Positions 9,866 to 18,099 of a stretch of DNA of 64,000 nucleotides are shown here, in pieces (positions within the stretch are counted from its first letter, which is position 1; each line of letters begins with the position of its first letter). Both the position numbers and the translations under genes were made by a program. Source of the DNA: an uncultured Caulobacter sp. GTDB lineage: Bacteria > Pseudomonadota > Alphaproteobacteria > Caulobacterales > Caulobacteraceae. Under the pieces are notes generated by a model that was not told where the DNA came from, did no database searches, and saw only the letters and a list, made by a program, of their open reading frames with translations. The DNA lies in NCBI RefSeq assembly GCF_947036865.1, contig NZ_CAMQSF010000013.1, forward strand, positions 22,630 to 86,629, given 5' to 3'.

Positions 9866-10372
9866 TTACTCGGTTTGATGGGCGAGCTTCTTTTCCTCGC
9901 CCAGGAAGCTGTCCAGCAGCAGCAGCGCCACGCCGATATTGATCCCGGAATCGGCGACGTTGAACACCCACGGGAAGTGCAGCCGCGAGACGTCGATGAA
10001 GTCGACGACATAGCCGTACAGCACCCGGTCGATCAGGTTGTTGCCGATCGCCGCGCCGATGATCAGGCCGATCCCGACGGCCGGCAGCGGCTTGCTGGCC
10101 TTGCGCACCCACCAGCTCAGGCCGACCACGACCAGGATCGAGAAGCCGATCAGCAGCCAGCGCCCCCAGTCGGTGTCGCGCAGCAGGCCAAAGCTCATGC
10201 CGTGATTGTGGACCATGGTCAGGTACAGCGGCCCGAAGAGGTGCATTGACGCGCCCTGCTCGCGGCCCAGCACGGACAGGATCCACAGCTTGGAGACCTG
10301 GTCCAGGATCAGGGTGGCGGCGGCGACGGCGTAGGCGGTCCAGCCCAGGCGGGTGATGTTCAGTGACGACAT
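9866..10372 (-). CDS. lspA: Lipoprotein signal peptidase (signal peptidase II)
   Basis: 168 residues with four hydrophobic segments. LspA cleaves the signal peptide of diacylglyceryl-modified prolipoproteins in the inner membrane. The two catalytic aspartates are visible in the conserved boxes GNNLIDR and FNVADS, and the family's N-terminal LDQVSKLW is present, as is VHNHGMSFGLL. The gene lies downstream of ileS on the same strand, the classical ileS-lspA order, separated by a 120-bp palindromic repeat. Its substrates probably include the lipoproteins encoded at 9188, 50784 and 53811. Confidence 0.96.
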   Translation of the reverse strand: MSSLNITRLGWTAYAVAAATLILDQVSKLWILSVLGREQGASMHLFGPLYLTMVHNHGMSFGLLRDTDWGRWLLIGFSILVVVGLSWWVRKASKPLPAVGIGLIIGAAIGNNLIDRVLYGYVVDFIDVSRLHFPWVFNVADSGINIGVALLLLDSFLGEEKKLAHQTE

Positions 10373-10387
10373 TTCGTCCTCAACTTT

Positions 10388-10508
10388 CCTTCTCCCCCTG
10401 TGGGAGAAGGTGTCGCGCAGCGACGGATGAGGGGTTGCGCGGCGATCTCGGCGAGACCCCTCATCCGACCTGCTTCGCAGGCCACCTTCTCCCGCAAGGG
10501 GAGAAGGG
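10388..10508. repeat. Dispersed palindromic element, CCTTCTCCCC type
   Basis: The outer hairpins are CCTTCTCCCCCTGTGGGAGAAGG and CACCTTCTCCCGCAAGGGGAG, and the inner arms are CGGATGAGGGG and CCCCTCATCCG. The element fills the gap between ileS and lspA, so any co-transcript carries a strong hairpin between the two genes. A single half-hairpin of the same family lies at 60336-60359. Confidence 0.8.
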
Positions 10509-10515
10509 TAAAGAA

Positions 10516-13425
10516 CTAGCCGTGCGTCGCGTCCCAGTAGGCCACGGCGTCGGCGTCGCGAAGGCTAAGCTCCGGATAGCGCGGATCGGTTCCGACCTCC
10601 GGCAGGATGCGCCACGAGCGGGCGCACTTCTTGCCCTCGGCGAGCTTCGGATCGACGGAGACGCCCTTGACCTCGTCGGTTCGGAACGCGCCGCCGTCGC
10701 CGGCGACCAGGGTCGCGGCGGAGGTGCGGAACACCTCGGCGGGGTCCAGGCCCTCGAAGGCGGCCAGCAGGTCGGCGTCGGCGACATGCACCACCGGCGC
10801 GGCCTCCAGCGCCGAGCCGATCCGCTTCTCGCGGCGCTCGACTTCCAGCGCCCCGGTAACCACCGAGGTGACCGCCTGGACCTTCTCCCAGCGCGCGGCC
10901 TCGGCGTCGTTGCGCCAGGCGTCCACGCGCTCGGGGATCACCCGCAGCGCCACGGGGCCGGCCTCGGGGAAGCGGGTCACCCAGGCCTCTTCCATCGTGA
11001 AGCTGGCCAGCGGGGCCAGCCAGATGGTCAGGCGGTTGAACACCTCGTCCAGCACCGTGCGATAGGCCCGGCGCTTCAGGGCGTCGGGGCGGTCGCAATA
11101 GAGGCTGTCGCGGCGGACGTCGAAATAGAGCGCCGAGAGATCCCCCTGGCAGAACTCGATCAGCGGCCGGATGACGTCCGAGAAGCGGTAGCTCTCGTAA
11201 GCCTCGCGCACCTGGCCATCCAGCTCCCACAGGCGGTGCAGGATGTACTTCTCCAGCGGCGGGAAGTCGGCGTAGTCGGTGACGCGCTCGTCCTCGGTGA
11301 AGCCGGCCAGGGCGCCCAGCAGGTAGCGCATCGTGTTGCGCAGCTTGCGATAGGCGTCGGTCGTGGTGGCCAGGATCGTCTTGCCGATCCGCTGGTCCTC
11401 CGAATAGTCGACCATGGCCGCCCAGAGGCGCAGGATCTCGGCCCCGGACTCCTTGGTGATCGCCTGCGGCTCGACCGTGTTGCCCTTGGACTTGGACATC
11501 TTCTCGCCGTTCTCGTCCATGGTGAAGCCATGGGTCAGGACGGCCTTGTAGGGCGCGCGGCCGCGCGTGCCGGAGCCTTCCAGCAGCGAGGACTGGAACC
11601 AGCCGCGATGCTGGTCCGAGCCTTCCAGATAGAGGTCGGCCGGCCAGTGGCTGTCGGCGCGGCCCTCGATCGTGAAGGCGTGGGTGCAGCCGCTGTCGAA
11701 CCAGACGTCGAGAATGTCGGTGACCTTCTCGAATTGGGCCGGGTCGTGGTTTCCGAGGAAGTCGGCGTCGGGCCGGGTGAACCAGGCGTCCGCGCCGCCC
11801 TCGCGGATGGCGGCGAGAATCCGGGCGTTGACGTCCGGGTCATTCAGCGGCTGGCCGGTGTGCTTGTCCACGTACATGGCCAGCGGCGTGCCCCAGTTGC
11901 GCTGGCGGCTGATCAGCCAGTCGGGACGCGTCTCGACCATCGCGCCGATCCGGTTGCGGCCGGCCTCGGGGTGGAAGGCGGTGTCGGCCAGCGACTGGAC
12001 CGCGACCTCGCGCAGGGTCTTGCCGCCGAGGCTATCGACGGCGTGGTCCATGCGGATGAACCACTGCGGCGTGTTGCGGAAGATCACCGGGGCCTTCGAG
12101 CGCCAGCTGTGCGGATAGCTGTGCTCGATCCGGCCGCGCGCCAGCAGATTGCCGGCCTCGATCAGCTTTTCCATGACCGCGCCATTGGCGGGCCCGAACT
12201 TGCCGACCTTCTTGCCCTCGGTTTCGAGCACCTTCAGGCCGCCGAACAGCGGGACGTGATCGTAGTACGCGCCGTCGGGATCGACGGTGTCGGGGATCTC
12301 GCGGTGGCCGTGAGCCAGCCAGACCTGATAGTCGTCGGCGCCGTGACCGGGCGCGGTGTGGACGAAGCCGGTGCCGGCGTCGTCGGTCACGTGGTCGCCG
12401 GAGAGCATCGGCACCGCGAAGCCGTAGTGGCTGTCGAGGTCGGCCAGCGGGTGGGCCAATACCATGCCCTCGCAGTCGACGGCCTCGACCTGCTTCCACG
12501 CGGCGACCTTGGCGGCCTTGAAGACGTCCTCGGCCAGCTTGTCGGCGACGATCAGGCGATCGCCCGGCTTGGCCCAGGGCTCGAACTCGAGGCCTTCCTC
12601 AAGCGCCGTCACCTCGAACACCGAGTAGGGGATGTCCGGATTGTACGAGACCGCGCGGTTGGCCGGGATCGTCCACGGCGTGGTCGTCCAGATGACCAGC
12701 TTGGCGCCGAGGGCGGCATCGGAGCCCTGCGTGACCGGGAACTTCACCCAGATCGTCGGCGAGACGTGGTCGTGGTACTCGATCTCGGCGTCGGCCAGGG
12801 CGGTGCGCTCGACCGGGCTCCACATCACGGGCTTCGAGCCGCGATAGAGCTGGCCGGTGGCCAGGAACTTGTGGAACTCGGCGACGATCGTGGCCTCGGA
12901 CGAGAAGTCCATGGTCGCGTAGCGGTTCCACCAGTCGCCCAGCACGCCCAGGCGCTGGAACTCGGTCTTCTGGGCCTCGATCCAGCCGCCGGCATAGGCG
13001 CGGCATTCGCGGCGGAATTCCTCGGCCGGGACCTCGTCCTTGCGGCGGCCCTTGGCGCGGAACTGCTCCTCGATCTTCCACTCGATCGGCAGGCCGTGGC
13101 AGTCCCAGCCCGGCACGTAGTCGACGTCGTAGCCCAGGGCGAAGCGGCTGCGGACCACGAAGTCCTTGAGGATCTTGTTCAGCGCGTGGCCGATGTGGAT
13201 CGCGCCGTTGGCGTAGGGCGGGCCGTCGTGCAGCACGTAGAGCGGGCGGCCGTCGGCCTGGCGCTTGGCGCGGACCGCGCCGTAGAGACCCTTGTCGGAG
13301 AGGGCGGCCCAGCCCTCCAGGATCTCGGGCTCCTTCTTGGGCAGGCCCGCGCGCATCGGGAACGGGGTGTCGGGAAGGAAGACGGTTTCGCGATAGTCGC
13401 GGGCGGGCGTGGCGTCGTCGGCCAT
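10516..13425 (-). CDS. ileS: Isoleucyl-tRNA synthetase
   Basis: 969 residues from ATG 13425. It charges tRNA-Ile with isoleucine in the cytoplasm. Class I signatures are PYANGAIHIGH (HIGH at 77-80) and KMSKS at about 642-646 in GEKMSKSKGN. The editing domain lies between them. The C-terminus carries only a vestige of the usual zinc knuckle: a KCARSW segment and SLRDADAV replace the expected C-x-x-C pairs. The start was chosen over upstream in-frame codons because homologues begin near MADDATPARDYRETVF-like sequence. It lies upstream of lspA in a probable operon. Confidence 0.97.
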   Translation of the reverse strand: MADDATPARDYRETVFLPDTPFPMRAGLPKKEPEILEGWAALSDKGLYGAVRAKRQADGRPLYVLHDGPPYANGAIHIGHALNKILKDFVVRSRFALGYDVDYVPGWDCHGLPIEWKIEEQFRAKGRRKDEVPAEEFRRECRAYAGGWIEAQKTEFQRLGVLGDWWNRYATMDFSSEATIVAEFHKFLATGQLYRGSKPVMWSPVERTALADAEIEYHDHVSPTIWVKFPVTQGSDAALGAKLVIWTTTPWTIPANRAVSYNPDIPYSVFEVTALEEGLEFEPWAKPGDRLIVADKLAEDVFKAAKVAAWKQVEAVDCEGMVLAHPLADLDSHYGFAVPMLSGDHVTDDAGTGFVHTAPGHGADDYQVWLAHGHREIPDTVDPDGAYYDHVPLFGGLKVLETEGKKVGKFGPANGAVMEKLIEAGNLLARGRIEHSYPHSWRSKAPVIFRNTPQWFIRMDHAVDSLGGKTLREVAVQSLADTAFHPEAGRNRIGAMVETRPDWLISRQRNWGTPLAMYVDKHTGQPLNDPDVNARILAAIREGGADAWFTRPDADFLGNHDPAQFEKVTDILDVWFDSGCTHAFTIEGRADSHWPADLYLEGSDQHRGWFQSSLLEGSGTRGRAPYKAVLTHGFTMDENGEKMSKSKGNTVEPQAITKESGAEILRLWAAMVDYSEDQRIGKTILATTTDAYRKLRNTMRYLLGALAGFTEDERVTDYADFPPLEKYILHRLWELDGQVREAYESYRFSDVIRPLIEFCQGDLSALYFDVRRDSLYCDRPDALKRRAYRTVLDEVFNRLTIWLAPLASFTMEEAWVTRFPEAGPVALRVIPERVDAWRNDAEAARWEKVQAVTSVVTGALEVERREKRIGSALEAAPVVHVADADLLAAFEGLDPAEVFRTSAATLVAGDGGAFRTDEVKGVSVDPKLAEGKKCARSWRILPEVGTDPRYPELSLRDADAVAYWDATHG

Positions 13426-13590
13426 GGATCGGTGTCCGGCTGTCAAAGGGATCGGAAGGGGGCGGGAAAACCCGGCGCGCGCTGGACCATCGACCGGCGG
13501 CGTCACGCCGGGCGGATAATTCGCGAAATCTTCCGAACGAAACTCATGGCGGTGGGGATAGCAGAGGGTTGGCGGCAAGGCCAGTGCGTC

Positions 13591-13705
13591 AAGATCCTCC
13601 CCTCCTGGGGGAGGTGGTCGCGCAGCGACCGGAGGGGGCTGCGCGGCTTACGCGGAGATGCCCGCTCAGGCTTCGCCGACAGCTCCCCCAGAGGCGAGCA
13701 TCTTG
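13591..13705. repeat. Dispersed palindromic element between ileS and the protease gene
   Basis: The outer arms are AAGATCCTCCCCTCCTGGGGG and CCCCCAGAGGCGAGCATCTT. Inside them are GGTCGCGCAGCGACC and further G/C-rich pieces. It is about 115 bp long and related in layout to the CCTTCTCCCC family (shared GTCGCGCAGCGAC core). It sits immediately 3' of the protease gene and in the leader region of ileS. Confidence 0.7.
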
Positions 13706-13711
13706 GCGCGG

Positions 13712-14818
13712 CTAAGCCCCCGGCTTCCTCAGCCTCGGCGTCACGGTCACCGTCATCAGGCGCGCGTTGCGGATGACCAGGAACTCGAGCGCCTTGCCGA
13801 TGCTGTGGTGGTCCAGCGCCCGCAAGAGGTCGTCGAGGCCGGTCAGGGCCTGGTTCCCGGCCGCGATCAGCAAATCGCCTTCCTTCAGCCCCGCCTTGGC
13901 CGCCGGTCCGCCGACATCGACCGAGGCCACATAGACCGCGTAGGGCTGGGCGACGCCGGTGGCCTTGGCCAGGGCGGGCGGGATCGGAGCCTGCTGGGCG
14001 ACGACGCCGATCGAGCCGCGCCGCACGTGGCCGTGGGCCAGGAGCTCGGCGATGACGAAGCGGGCGGTGTTGGCCGCCACCGCGAAGCACAGGCCTTGAT
14101 AGCCGGCGATGATCGCCGTGGCGATGCCGACGACCTCGCCGGTGGAATTGACCAGCGGCCCGCCGCTGTTGCCGGGATTCAGCGCCGCGTCGGTCTGGAT
14201 CAGGTCCTCGATCAGCCGCCCGCGCTCGCCCCGCAGCGAGCGGCCCATGGCCGAGACCACGCCGGTGGTCACCGTGGCCTCGAAGCCCAGCGGCGCGCCG
14301 ATCGCGATGACCAGCTGGCCGCGCCGCAGCCGCTTGCTGTCGCCCAGCCGGGCCGTCGGGATGTCGGCCGGCTGGTCGATCTTGATCAGGGCGAGGTCGG
14401 TGTCGGGATCGTCGCCGACGCAGCGGGCCGTCAGGCTGCGGCCCTCGGCGGTGATCACCACGAAGCGGTTGGCGCCCTGGACCACGTGGCTGTTGGTCAG
14501 GATCAGCCCGCCGCTGGCCTCGCCCGCCGGTCCGATCGCGAAGCCGGAGCCGACGCCCGACAGGCGCGGATCGTCCAGCATCGGATGGATGCGCACGACG
14601 CTGGGGCCCACCCGCTCCACGGCCCGGACCACGGCGTTCGAATAGGCGTCCAGGAGATCGCCGTCGGGCAGGGCGCAATAGCCGCCCTCGACCTCCTGGG
14701 CCTTGCCCGTGTCGAACACGAACTGGGCGCCGTCCGGATAGGCCAGGATCTCGTGCGCGCGGCGGGCGACCGGCCGCCTGGCCCGCGCGAAATGATGATA
14801 CTTGCGCCCCTTGAGCAT
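13712..14818 (-). CDS. Trypsin-like serine protease with PDZ domain (HtrA/DegP-like), no signal peptide
   Basis: 368 residues. The catalytic triad of the HtrA family is complete: H111 in LTNSHVVQG, D141 in DPDTDLALIKI, and S218 in NPGNSGGPLVNS. A single PDZ domain follows (about 265-360, with GPAAKAGLKEGDLLIAAG). Unlike DegP or DegS, the N-terminus (MLKGRKYHHFARARRPVARR) is basic and has no hydrophobic segment, so the enzyme may act in the cytoplasm or lack an annotated export signal. The first 60 residues match no domain I know. A strong hairpin covers the probable ribosome-binding site (14824-14859). Confidence 0.9.
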   Translation of the reverse strand: MLKGRKYHHFARARRPVARRAHEILAYPDGAQFVFDTGKAQEVEGGYCALPDGDLLDAYSNAVVRAVERVGPSVVRIHPMLDDPRLSGVGSGFAIGPAGEASGGLILTNSHVVQGANRFVVITAEGRSLTARCVGDDPDTDLALIKIDQPADIPTARLGDSKRLRRGQLVIAIGAPLGFEATVTTGVVSAMGRSLRGERGRLIEDLIQTDAALNPGNSGGPLVNSTGEVVGIATAIIAGYQGLCFAVAANTARFVIAELLAHGHVRRGSIGVVAQQAPIPPALAKATGVAQPYAVYVASVDVGGPAAKAGLKEGDLLIAAGNQALTGLDDLLRALDHHSIGKALEFLVIRNARLMTVTVTPRLRKPGA

Positions 14819-14823
14819 CCGAT

Positions 14824-14859
14824 CCCCACCCGGAAGTTAACCAAGGTTAACGGGTGGGG
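14824..14859 (-). promoter_or_regulatory. 5' leader hairpin that hides the protease ribosome-binding site
   Basis: Read on the minus strand, CCCCACCC and GTTAACC pair with GGTTAAC and GGGTGGGG around a two-base loop, with a four-base bulge. The 3' arm contains the only purine-rich Shine-Dalgarno candidate (GGTGGGGA), six bases before the ATG. The core GTTAACC-AA-GGTTAAC (14836-14851) could also be a protein operator. The pairing is visible; a regulatory effect is inferred. Confidence 0.45.
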
Positions 14860-14920
14860 CGGATCGGGGAAAGGGTTTCGCGCGAACCGCGAGCCAACGG
14901 GCGAGGTGGCGCGGTGCGTA

Positions 14921-15041
14921 TCACCCCCTTCCCCCTTTGATGGGGGAAGGGTTGGGGATGGGGGTGACACCGTCCGCCGCCTAGGCGCGGCATCCACGCA
15001 GCATCACCCCCACCCTGCCCCTCCCCCATCAAGGGGGAGGG
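14921..15041. repeat. Dispersed palindromic element, CCTTCCCCC type
   Basis: TCACCCCCTTCCCCCTTTGA followed by TGGGGGAAGG and GGGGATGGGGGTGA forms the left arm. TCACCCCCACCC and CCCTCCCCCATCAAGGGGGAGGG form the right arm. It lies between the protease gene and the end of ribF and is the same family as 8971-9091 and 57643-57769. Confidence 0.8.
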
Positions 15042-15051
15042 TAGGATGTCG

Positions 15052-15993
15052 TCAGAAGCCCGGCGCCACGATCGCCCGCGCGGCCTGCTCGTCCTGGCGC
15101 ACCTGCTCGACCAAGAGGTCGATGCTGTCGAACTTCAGCTCGGGACGCAGGAAGGCGATCAGGTCCGTCTCGATGACCTGGCCGTAGAGGTCCTCGTCGA
15201 AGTCGAACAGCCAGGTCTCCAGCCGCGTCTCGACCTCGCCGGTCGTGGGGTTGTTGCCCAGATTGGCCACGCCCGGCACCTGGCGCCCGTCGGGCAGGCG
15301 CGTGCGGGTGGCGTAGACGCCGAGCTTGGGGACCACATAGTCCTCGACCTCGACATTGGCGGTGGGGAAGCCCAGCTGCCGGCCCAGTTGCTGGCCGCGC
15401 CGGACCACGCCCTCGATGGCGAACGGCCGGCCCAGGATCCGGGCGGCCTGGTCGGGGCGGCCCTCGCGCAGGGCGTCGCGCACCGCGGTCGAGGAGAACT
15501 TCTCGCCGTCGCCGCCGGCCACCGGCTCGGCGATCGAGACGGTGAAGCCGTACTCGTCGCCATAGGTCTTCAGCAGATCGCCGCTGCCCGTGCGGCCGCG
15601 TCCGAACGAGATGTCGAAGCCGGCGGCGACATGTTTGACGCCCAGGCCCTCGACCAGCACCTTCTCGACGAACTCGCGGTCGCCGAAGCTGGCCATCTCG
15701 AAGTCGAACGGCAGCAGGTAGAAGCGGTCGACCCCCAGGCTGGCCAGGGCGCGGGCCTGCTGGGCGTGGGTCATCAGCTTGAAGGCCGGCTCGCTGGGCC
15801 GGAACAGGCGGCGCGGGTGCGGATCGAAGCTGATCACGCCCAGCGGAACCTGCTGAGCCAGCGCCGCCTTGGCCGCCTGGGCGATCACCTGCTGGTGACC
15901 GCGATGCACGCCGTCGAAATTGCCGAGCGCCACGGCCGCGCCGCGATCCTCCGGCGACAGGTTCTTCCAGGCGTTGATCGTCTTCAGGGGCAT
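15052..15993 (-). CDS. ribF: Bifunctional riboflavin kinase / FAD synthetase
   Basis: 313 residues. It phosphorylates riboflavin to FMN and adenylates FMN to FAD. The N-terminal nucleotidyltransferase has GNFDGVHRGHQ (about 24-34), SFDPHPRRLF and a later ISFGRGRTG box. The C-terminal flavokinase domain begins at about residue 190 with RPFAIEGVVRRGQQLGRQLG followed by FPTAN. It overlaps the upstream MaoC gene by one base (TGATG), so the two are translationally coupled. The cofactor made here is used by the acyl-CoA dehydrogenase and ETF encoded in the window. Confidence 0.95.
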   Translation of the reverse strand: MPLKTINAWKNLSPEDRGAAVALGNFDGVHRGHQQVIAQAAKAALAQQVPLGVISFDPHPRRLFRPSEPAFKLMTHAQQARALASLGVDRFYLLPFDFEMASFGDREFVEKVLVEGLGVKHVAAGFDISFGRGRTGSGDLLKTYGDEYGFTVSIAEPVAGGDGEKFSSTAVRDALREGRPDQAARILGRPFAIEGVVRRGQQLGRQLGFPTANVEVEDYVVPKLGVYATRTRLPDGRQVPGVANLGNNPTTGEVETRLETWLFDFDEDLYGQVIETDLIAFLRPELKFDSIDLLVEQVRQDEQAARAIVAPGF

Positions 15994-16415
15994 CAGGCGG
16001 CCTTGCGGGGGACCATGACCACGGCCTCGCCGTCGACCACCGGCTTGCCGCCCACCAGGCAGACCGTGGCGAAGGTGACGCGAGCCTTGGCCTCGTCGAT
16101 TTCGGTGATGGTGGCCCGCGCCGTGACGCTGTCGCCGATCTTCACCGGCCGCTTGAAGCGCAGGGTCTGGGACAGATAGATCGCGCCGGGGCCGGGCAGG
16201 GTGGTCCCCAGCACCGCGGAGATGTAGCCGGCCGACAGCATGCCGTGGGCGATCCGCTCGCCGAAGCTCGTGGTCGCGGCGTAGGCGGCGTCCAGATGGA
16301 CCGGATTGTTGTCGCCCGTGACCTCGGCGAAGGCCTGGATGTCGGCCTCGCCGACCGTGCGGACCAGCTCGGCCGATTGGCCCACGGTCAGTTCTTCGAG
16401 ATACTTGCCCTGCAT
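15993..16415 (-). CDS. MaoC-family (R)-enoyl-CoA hydratase-like dehydratase
   Basis: 140 residues from ATG 16415. A single hot-dog domain carries the hydratase-2 motif AEVTGDNNPVHLD (catalytic D and H in D-x4-H) and GERIAHGMLSAG, as in PhaJ-type enzymes that hydrate trans-2-enoyl-CoA to (R)-3-hydroxyacyl-CoA. LSQTLRFKRPVKIGD follows as usual. It is the first gene of a two-gene unit with ribF. A role in fatty acid oxidation or polyhydroxyalkanoate supply is possible, but the physiological substrate is not shown. Confidence 0.88.
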   Translation of the reverse strand: MQGKYLEELTVGQSAELVRTVGEADIQAFAEVTGDNNPVHLDAAYAATTSFGERIAHGMLSAGYISAVLGTTLPGPGAIYLSQTLRFKRPVKIGDSVTARATITEIDEAKARVTFATVCLVGGKPVVDGEAVVMVPRKAA

Positions 16416-16474
16416 GACGCGTCCCCTGCGGATTTTATTGTGCGTTGCACACACTGTAGCGGTTCACGCGTCCG

Positions 16475-17335
16475 TCACCAGACCAGATCGCCGATGGCGT
16501 GGGTCGCGCCAAGGTGCTCGGCCTCGAGAAGGGCCAGCACCGCGTTCGGATCGAGCTTGCCGTCAGGACCCAAGGCCTTTTCGCCATGGATGCCCTTGGC
16601 GATGAACAGGCAGGGCAGTTTCTGATCGTGGGCGCCCTTCACGTCGGTGATGACGCCGTCGCCGACGCACAGCACGCGCTGGCGCTCGACGGGACGGCCC
16701 AGCAGCCTTTCGGCCTCGGCCAGGGCTAGATCGTAGATCGGGGCATAGGGCTTGCCGGCCATCGCCACCGCGCCGCCCAGGGTCTCGTAGAGATCGGCCA
16801 GGGCGCCGGCGCAGAAGATCAGCCGCTCGCCCCGCTGCACCACGCGGTCGGGATTGGCGCAGATGAAGAGCAGACCGCGATCGGCGGCGACCTTCAGGCG
16901 GTCGCGATAGTCCTCGGGGACCTCGTTCTCGTCGTCATAGAGGCCCGAGCAGAGCACGAAGTCGGCGTCGTCCGGAGACGCCAGGGTCAGGTCGAAGCCC
17001 GCCCACAGCGGCGCGTCGCGCTCGGGGCCGATCTTCCAGACCTTGGCGCCGGCGCGCGGCGCCAGGAGGGCGCGGGTGGCGTCGCCCGAGGTCACGAAGC
17101 CCCGCCAGGCCGAGCGCGGCACGCCCAGGCCGTCCAGCTGCGCCACGACATCCTTGGACGGGCGCGGCGAGTTCGAGATCAGCACCACCGGGCCTTGGGT
17201 CTCCGCCCACCGGGTCAGGGCGTCGCAGGCCTCGGGGAAGCTGCGCACCCCGTTGTGGATCACGCCCCAGACGTCGCACAGCACCACGTCGTAGCGCTCG
17301 GAGAGGGCGGAGAGGCCGGCGGGAAAATCCATCAT
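16475..17335 (-). CDS. HAD-superfamily class IIA hydrolase (TIGR01459 type)
   Basis: 286 residues from ATG 17335 (a second ATG follows directly). HAD motifs are DVWGVIHNG with the nucleophile D21, LISNSPRPS for motif II, the lysine in MAGKPYAPIYD, and GDGVITDVKGA for the Mg-binding acids. The 'CDVWGVIHNG' version of motif I is typical of the alphaproteobacterial TIGR01459 subgroup rather than NagD. Class IIA cap proteins dephosphorylate small phosphoesters; the substrate is unknown. It lies 59 bp upstream of the MaoC gene on the same strand and is divergent from nnrU. Confidence 0.88.
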   Translation of the reverse strand: MMDFPAGLSALSERYDVVLCDVWGVIHNGVRSFPEACDALTRWAETQGPVVLISNSPRPSKDVVAQLDGLGVPRSAWRGFVTSGDATRALLAPRAGAKVWKIGPERDAPLWAGFDLTLASPDDADFVLCSGLYDDENEVPEDYRDRLKVAADRGLLFICANPDRVVQRGERLIFCAGALADLYETLGGAVAMAGKPYAPIYDLALAEAERLLGRPVERQRVLCVGDGVITDVKGAHDQKLPCLFIAKGIHGEKALGPDGKLDPNAVLALLEAEHLGATHAIGDLVW

Positions 17336-17480
17336 GGTCTGGGCGGTACCGGTCGAGAGGCTGGGCGTCAACGCGCCGAGGTCTCAGCTACGTCCGATCG
17401 CGAGCAATTCAAGGCGCGCGCGGCGAAGCTTTCGAAGGTCGGCGTTCCGTGGCTATCCTCCCGTGAATTGGGAGGGGCCA

Positions 17481-18047
17481 ATGACCATTCTGATCCTGGG
17501 CCTGGTGATTTTCCTGGGCGTACACTCCACGCGGATCCTGGCCGGGCCGTTTCGCGACGGCCAGATCGCCGCCAGTCCGCGCCGCTGGAAGGGGCTCTAT
17601 TCCCTGGCCTCGGGCCTGGGCTTTGTTCTGATCATCGTGGGCTGGATCAAGGTCCGCCCCGTCGCGCCGCTGCTGTATGATCCGCCCGCCTGGGGGCGGC
17701 ACGCGACCATGGCCCTGGTCTGGATCGCCTTCGTGCTGCTGGCGGGCGCCAATGGGCCGGTCGGCCGGATCAAGGCGACGGTCCGCCACCCGATGCTGCT
17801 GGGGACCATCCTGTGGTCGGCGGGGCACCTGCTGGCCAATGGCGACCAGGCCTCGGCGATCCTGTTCGGGTCGTTCTTGGTCTGGGCGATCGCGGCCCTG
17901 GCCTCGGCGCTTGGGCGCGACGAGCCGCCGCCGGTCGTGACCAAGCCGATGGCCGATGTGATCGCGGTGGTCGCGGGGACCGTGCTTTACGCCGTGTTCG
18001 TCATGGGCCTGCACCGCGTGCTGTTCGGGGTCTCGCCGCTGGGGTGA
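17481..18047 (+). CDS. NnrU-family integral membrane protein
   Basis: 188 residues from ATG 17481, with GGGAGGGG just upstream. Five to six hydrophobic segments are visible. The family block TVRHPMLLGTILWSAGHLLA followed by NGD (about 95-117) identifies NnrU (PF07298), related to the isoprenylcysteine methyltransferase and MnrU fold. In denitrifiers nnrU is linked to nitrite and nitric oxide metabolism, but no such genes are here, so the link is weak. It converges with the 2OG oxygenase gene 52 bp downstream. Confidence 0.9.
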   Translation: MTILILGLVIFLGVHSTRILAGPFRDGQIAASPRRWKGLYSLASGLGFVLIIVGWIKVRPVAPLLYDPPAWGRHATMALVWIAFVLLAGANGPVGRIKATVRHPMLLGTILWSAGHLLANGDQASAILFGSFLVWAIAALASALGRDEPPPVVTKPMADVIAVVAGTVLYAVFVMGLHRVLFGVSPLG

Positions 18048-18099
18048 GCCAGCGCGTCTTCACTCCTCCTCCCCCAAGGCGCGGGGAGCGTTTTACCCC

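Noticed and set aside
10363..13776. A very long open frame (1137 codons) on the plus strand opposite ileS
   Set aside because: It is a shadow produced by the GC-rich third positions of ileS; its product is low-complexity and rich in Gly, Ala, Asp and His, with no domain.
14836..14851. CtrA binding site (TTAA-N7-TTAA)
   Set aside because: The spacing between the TTAA pairs is six, not seven, and the sequence is better explained as a hairpin or other palindrome.
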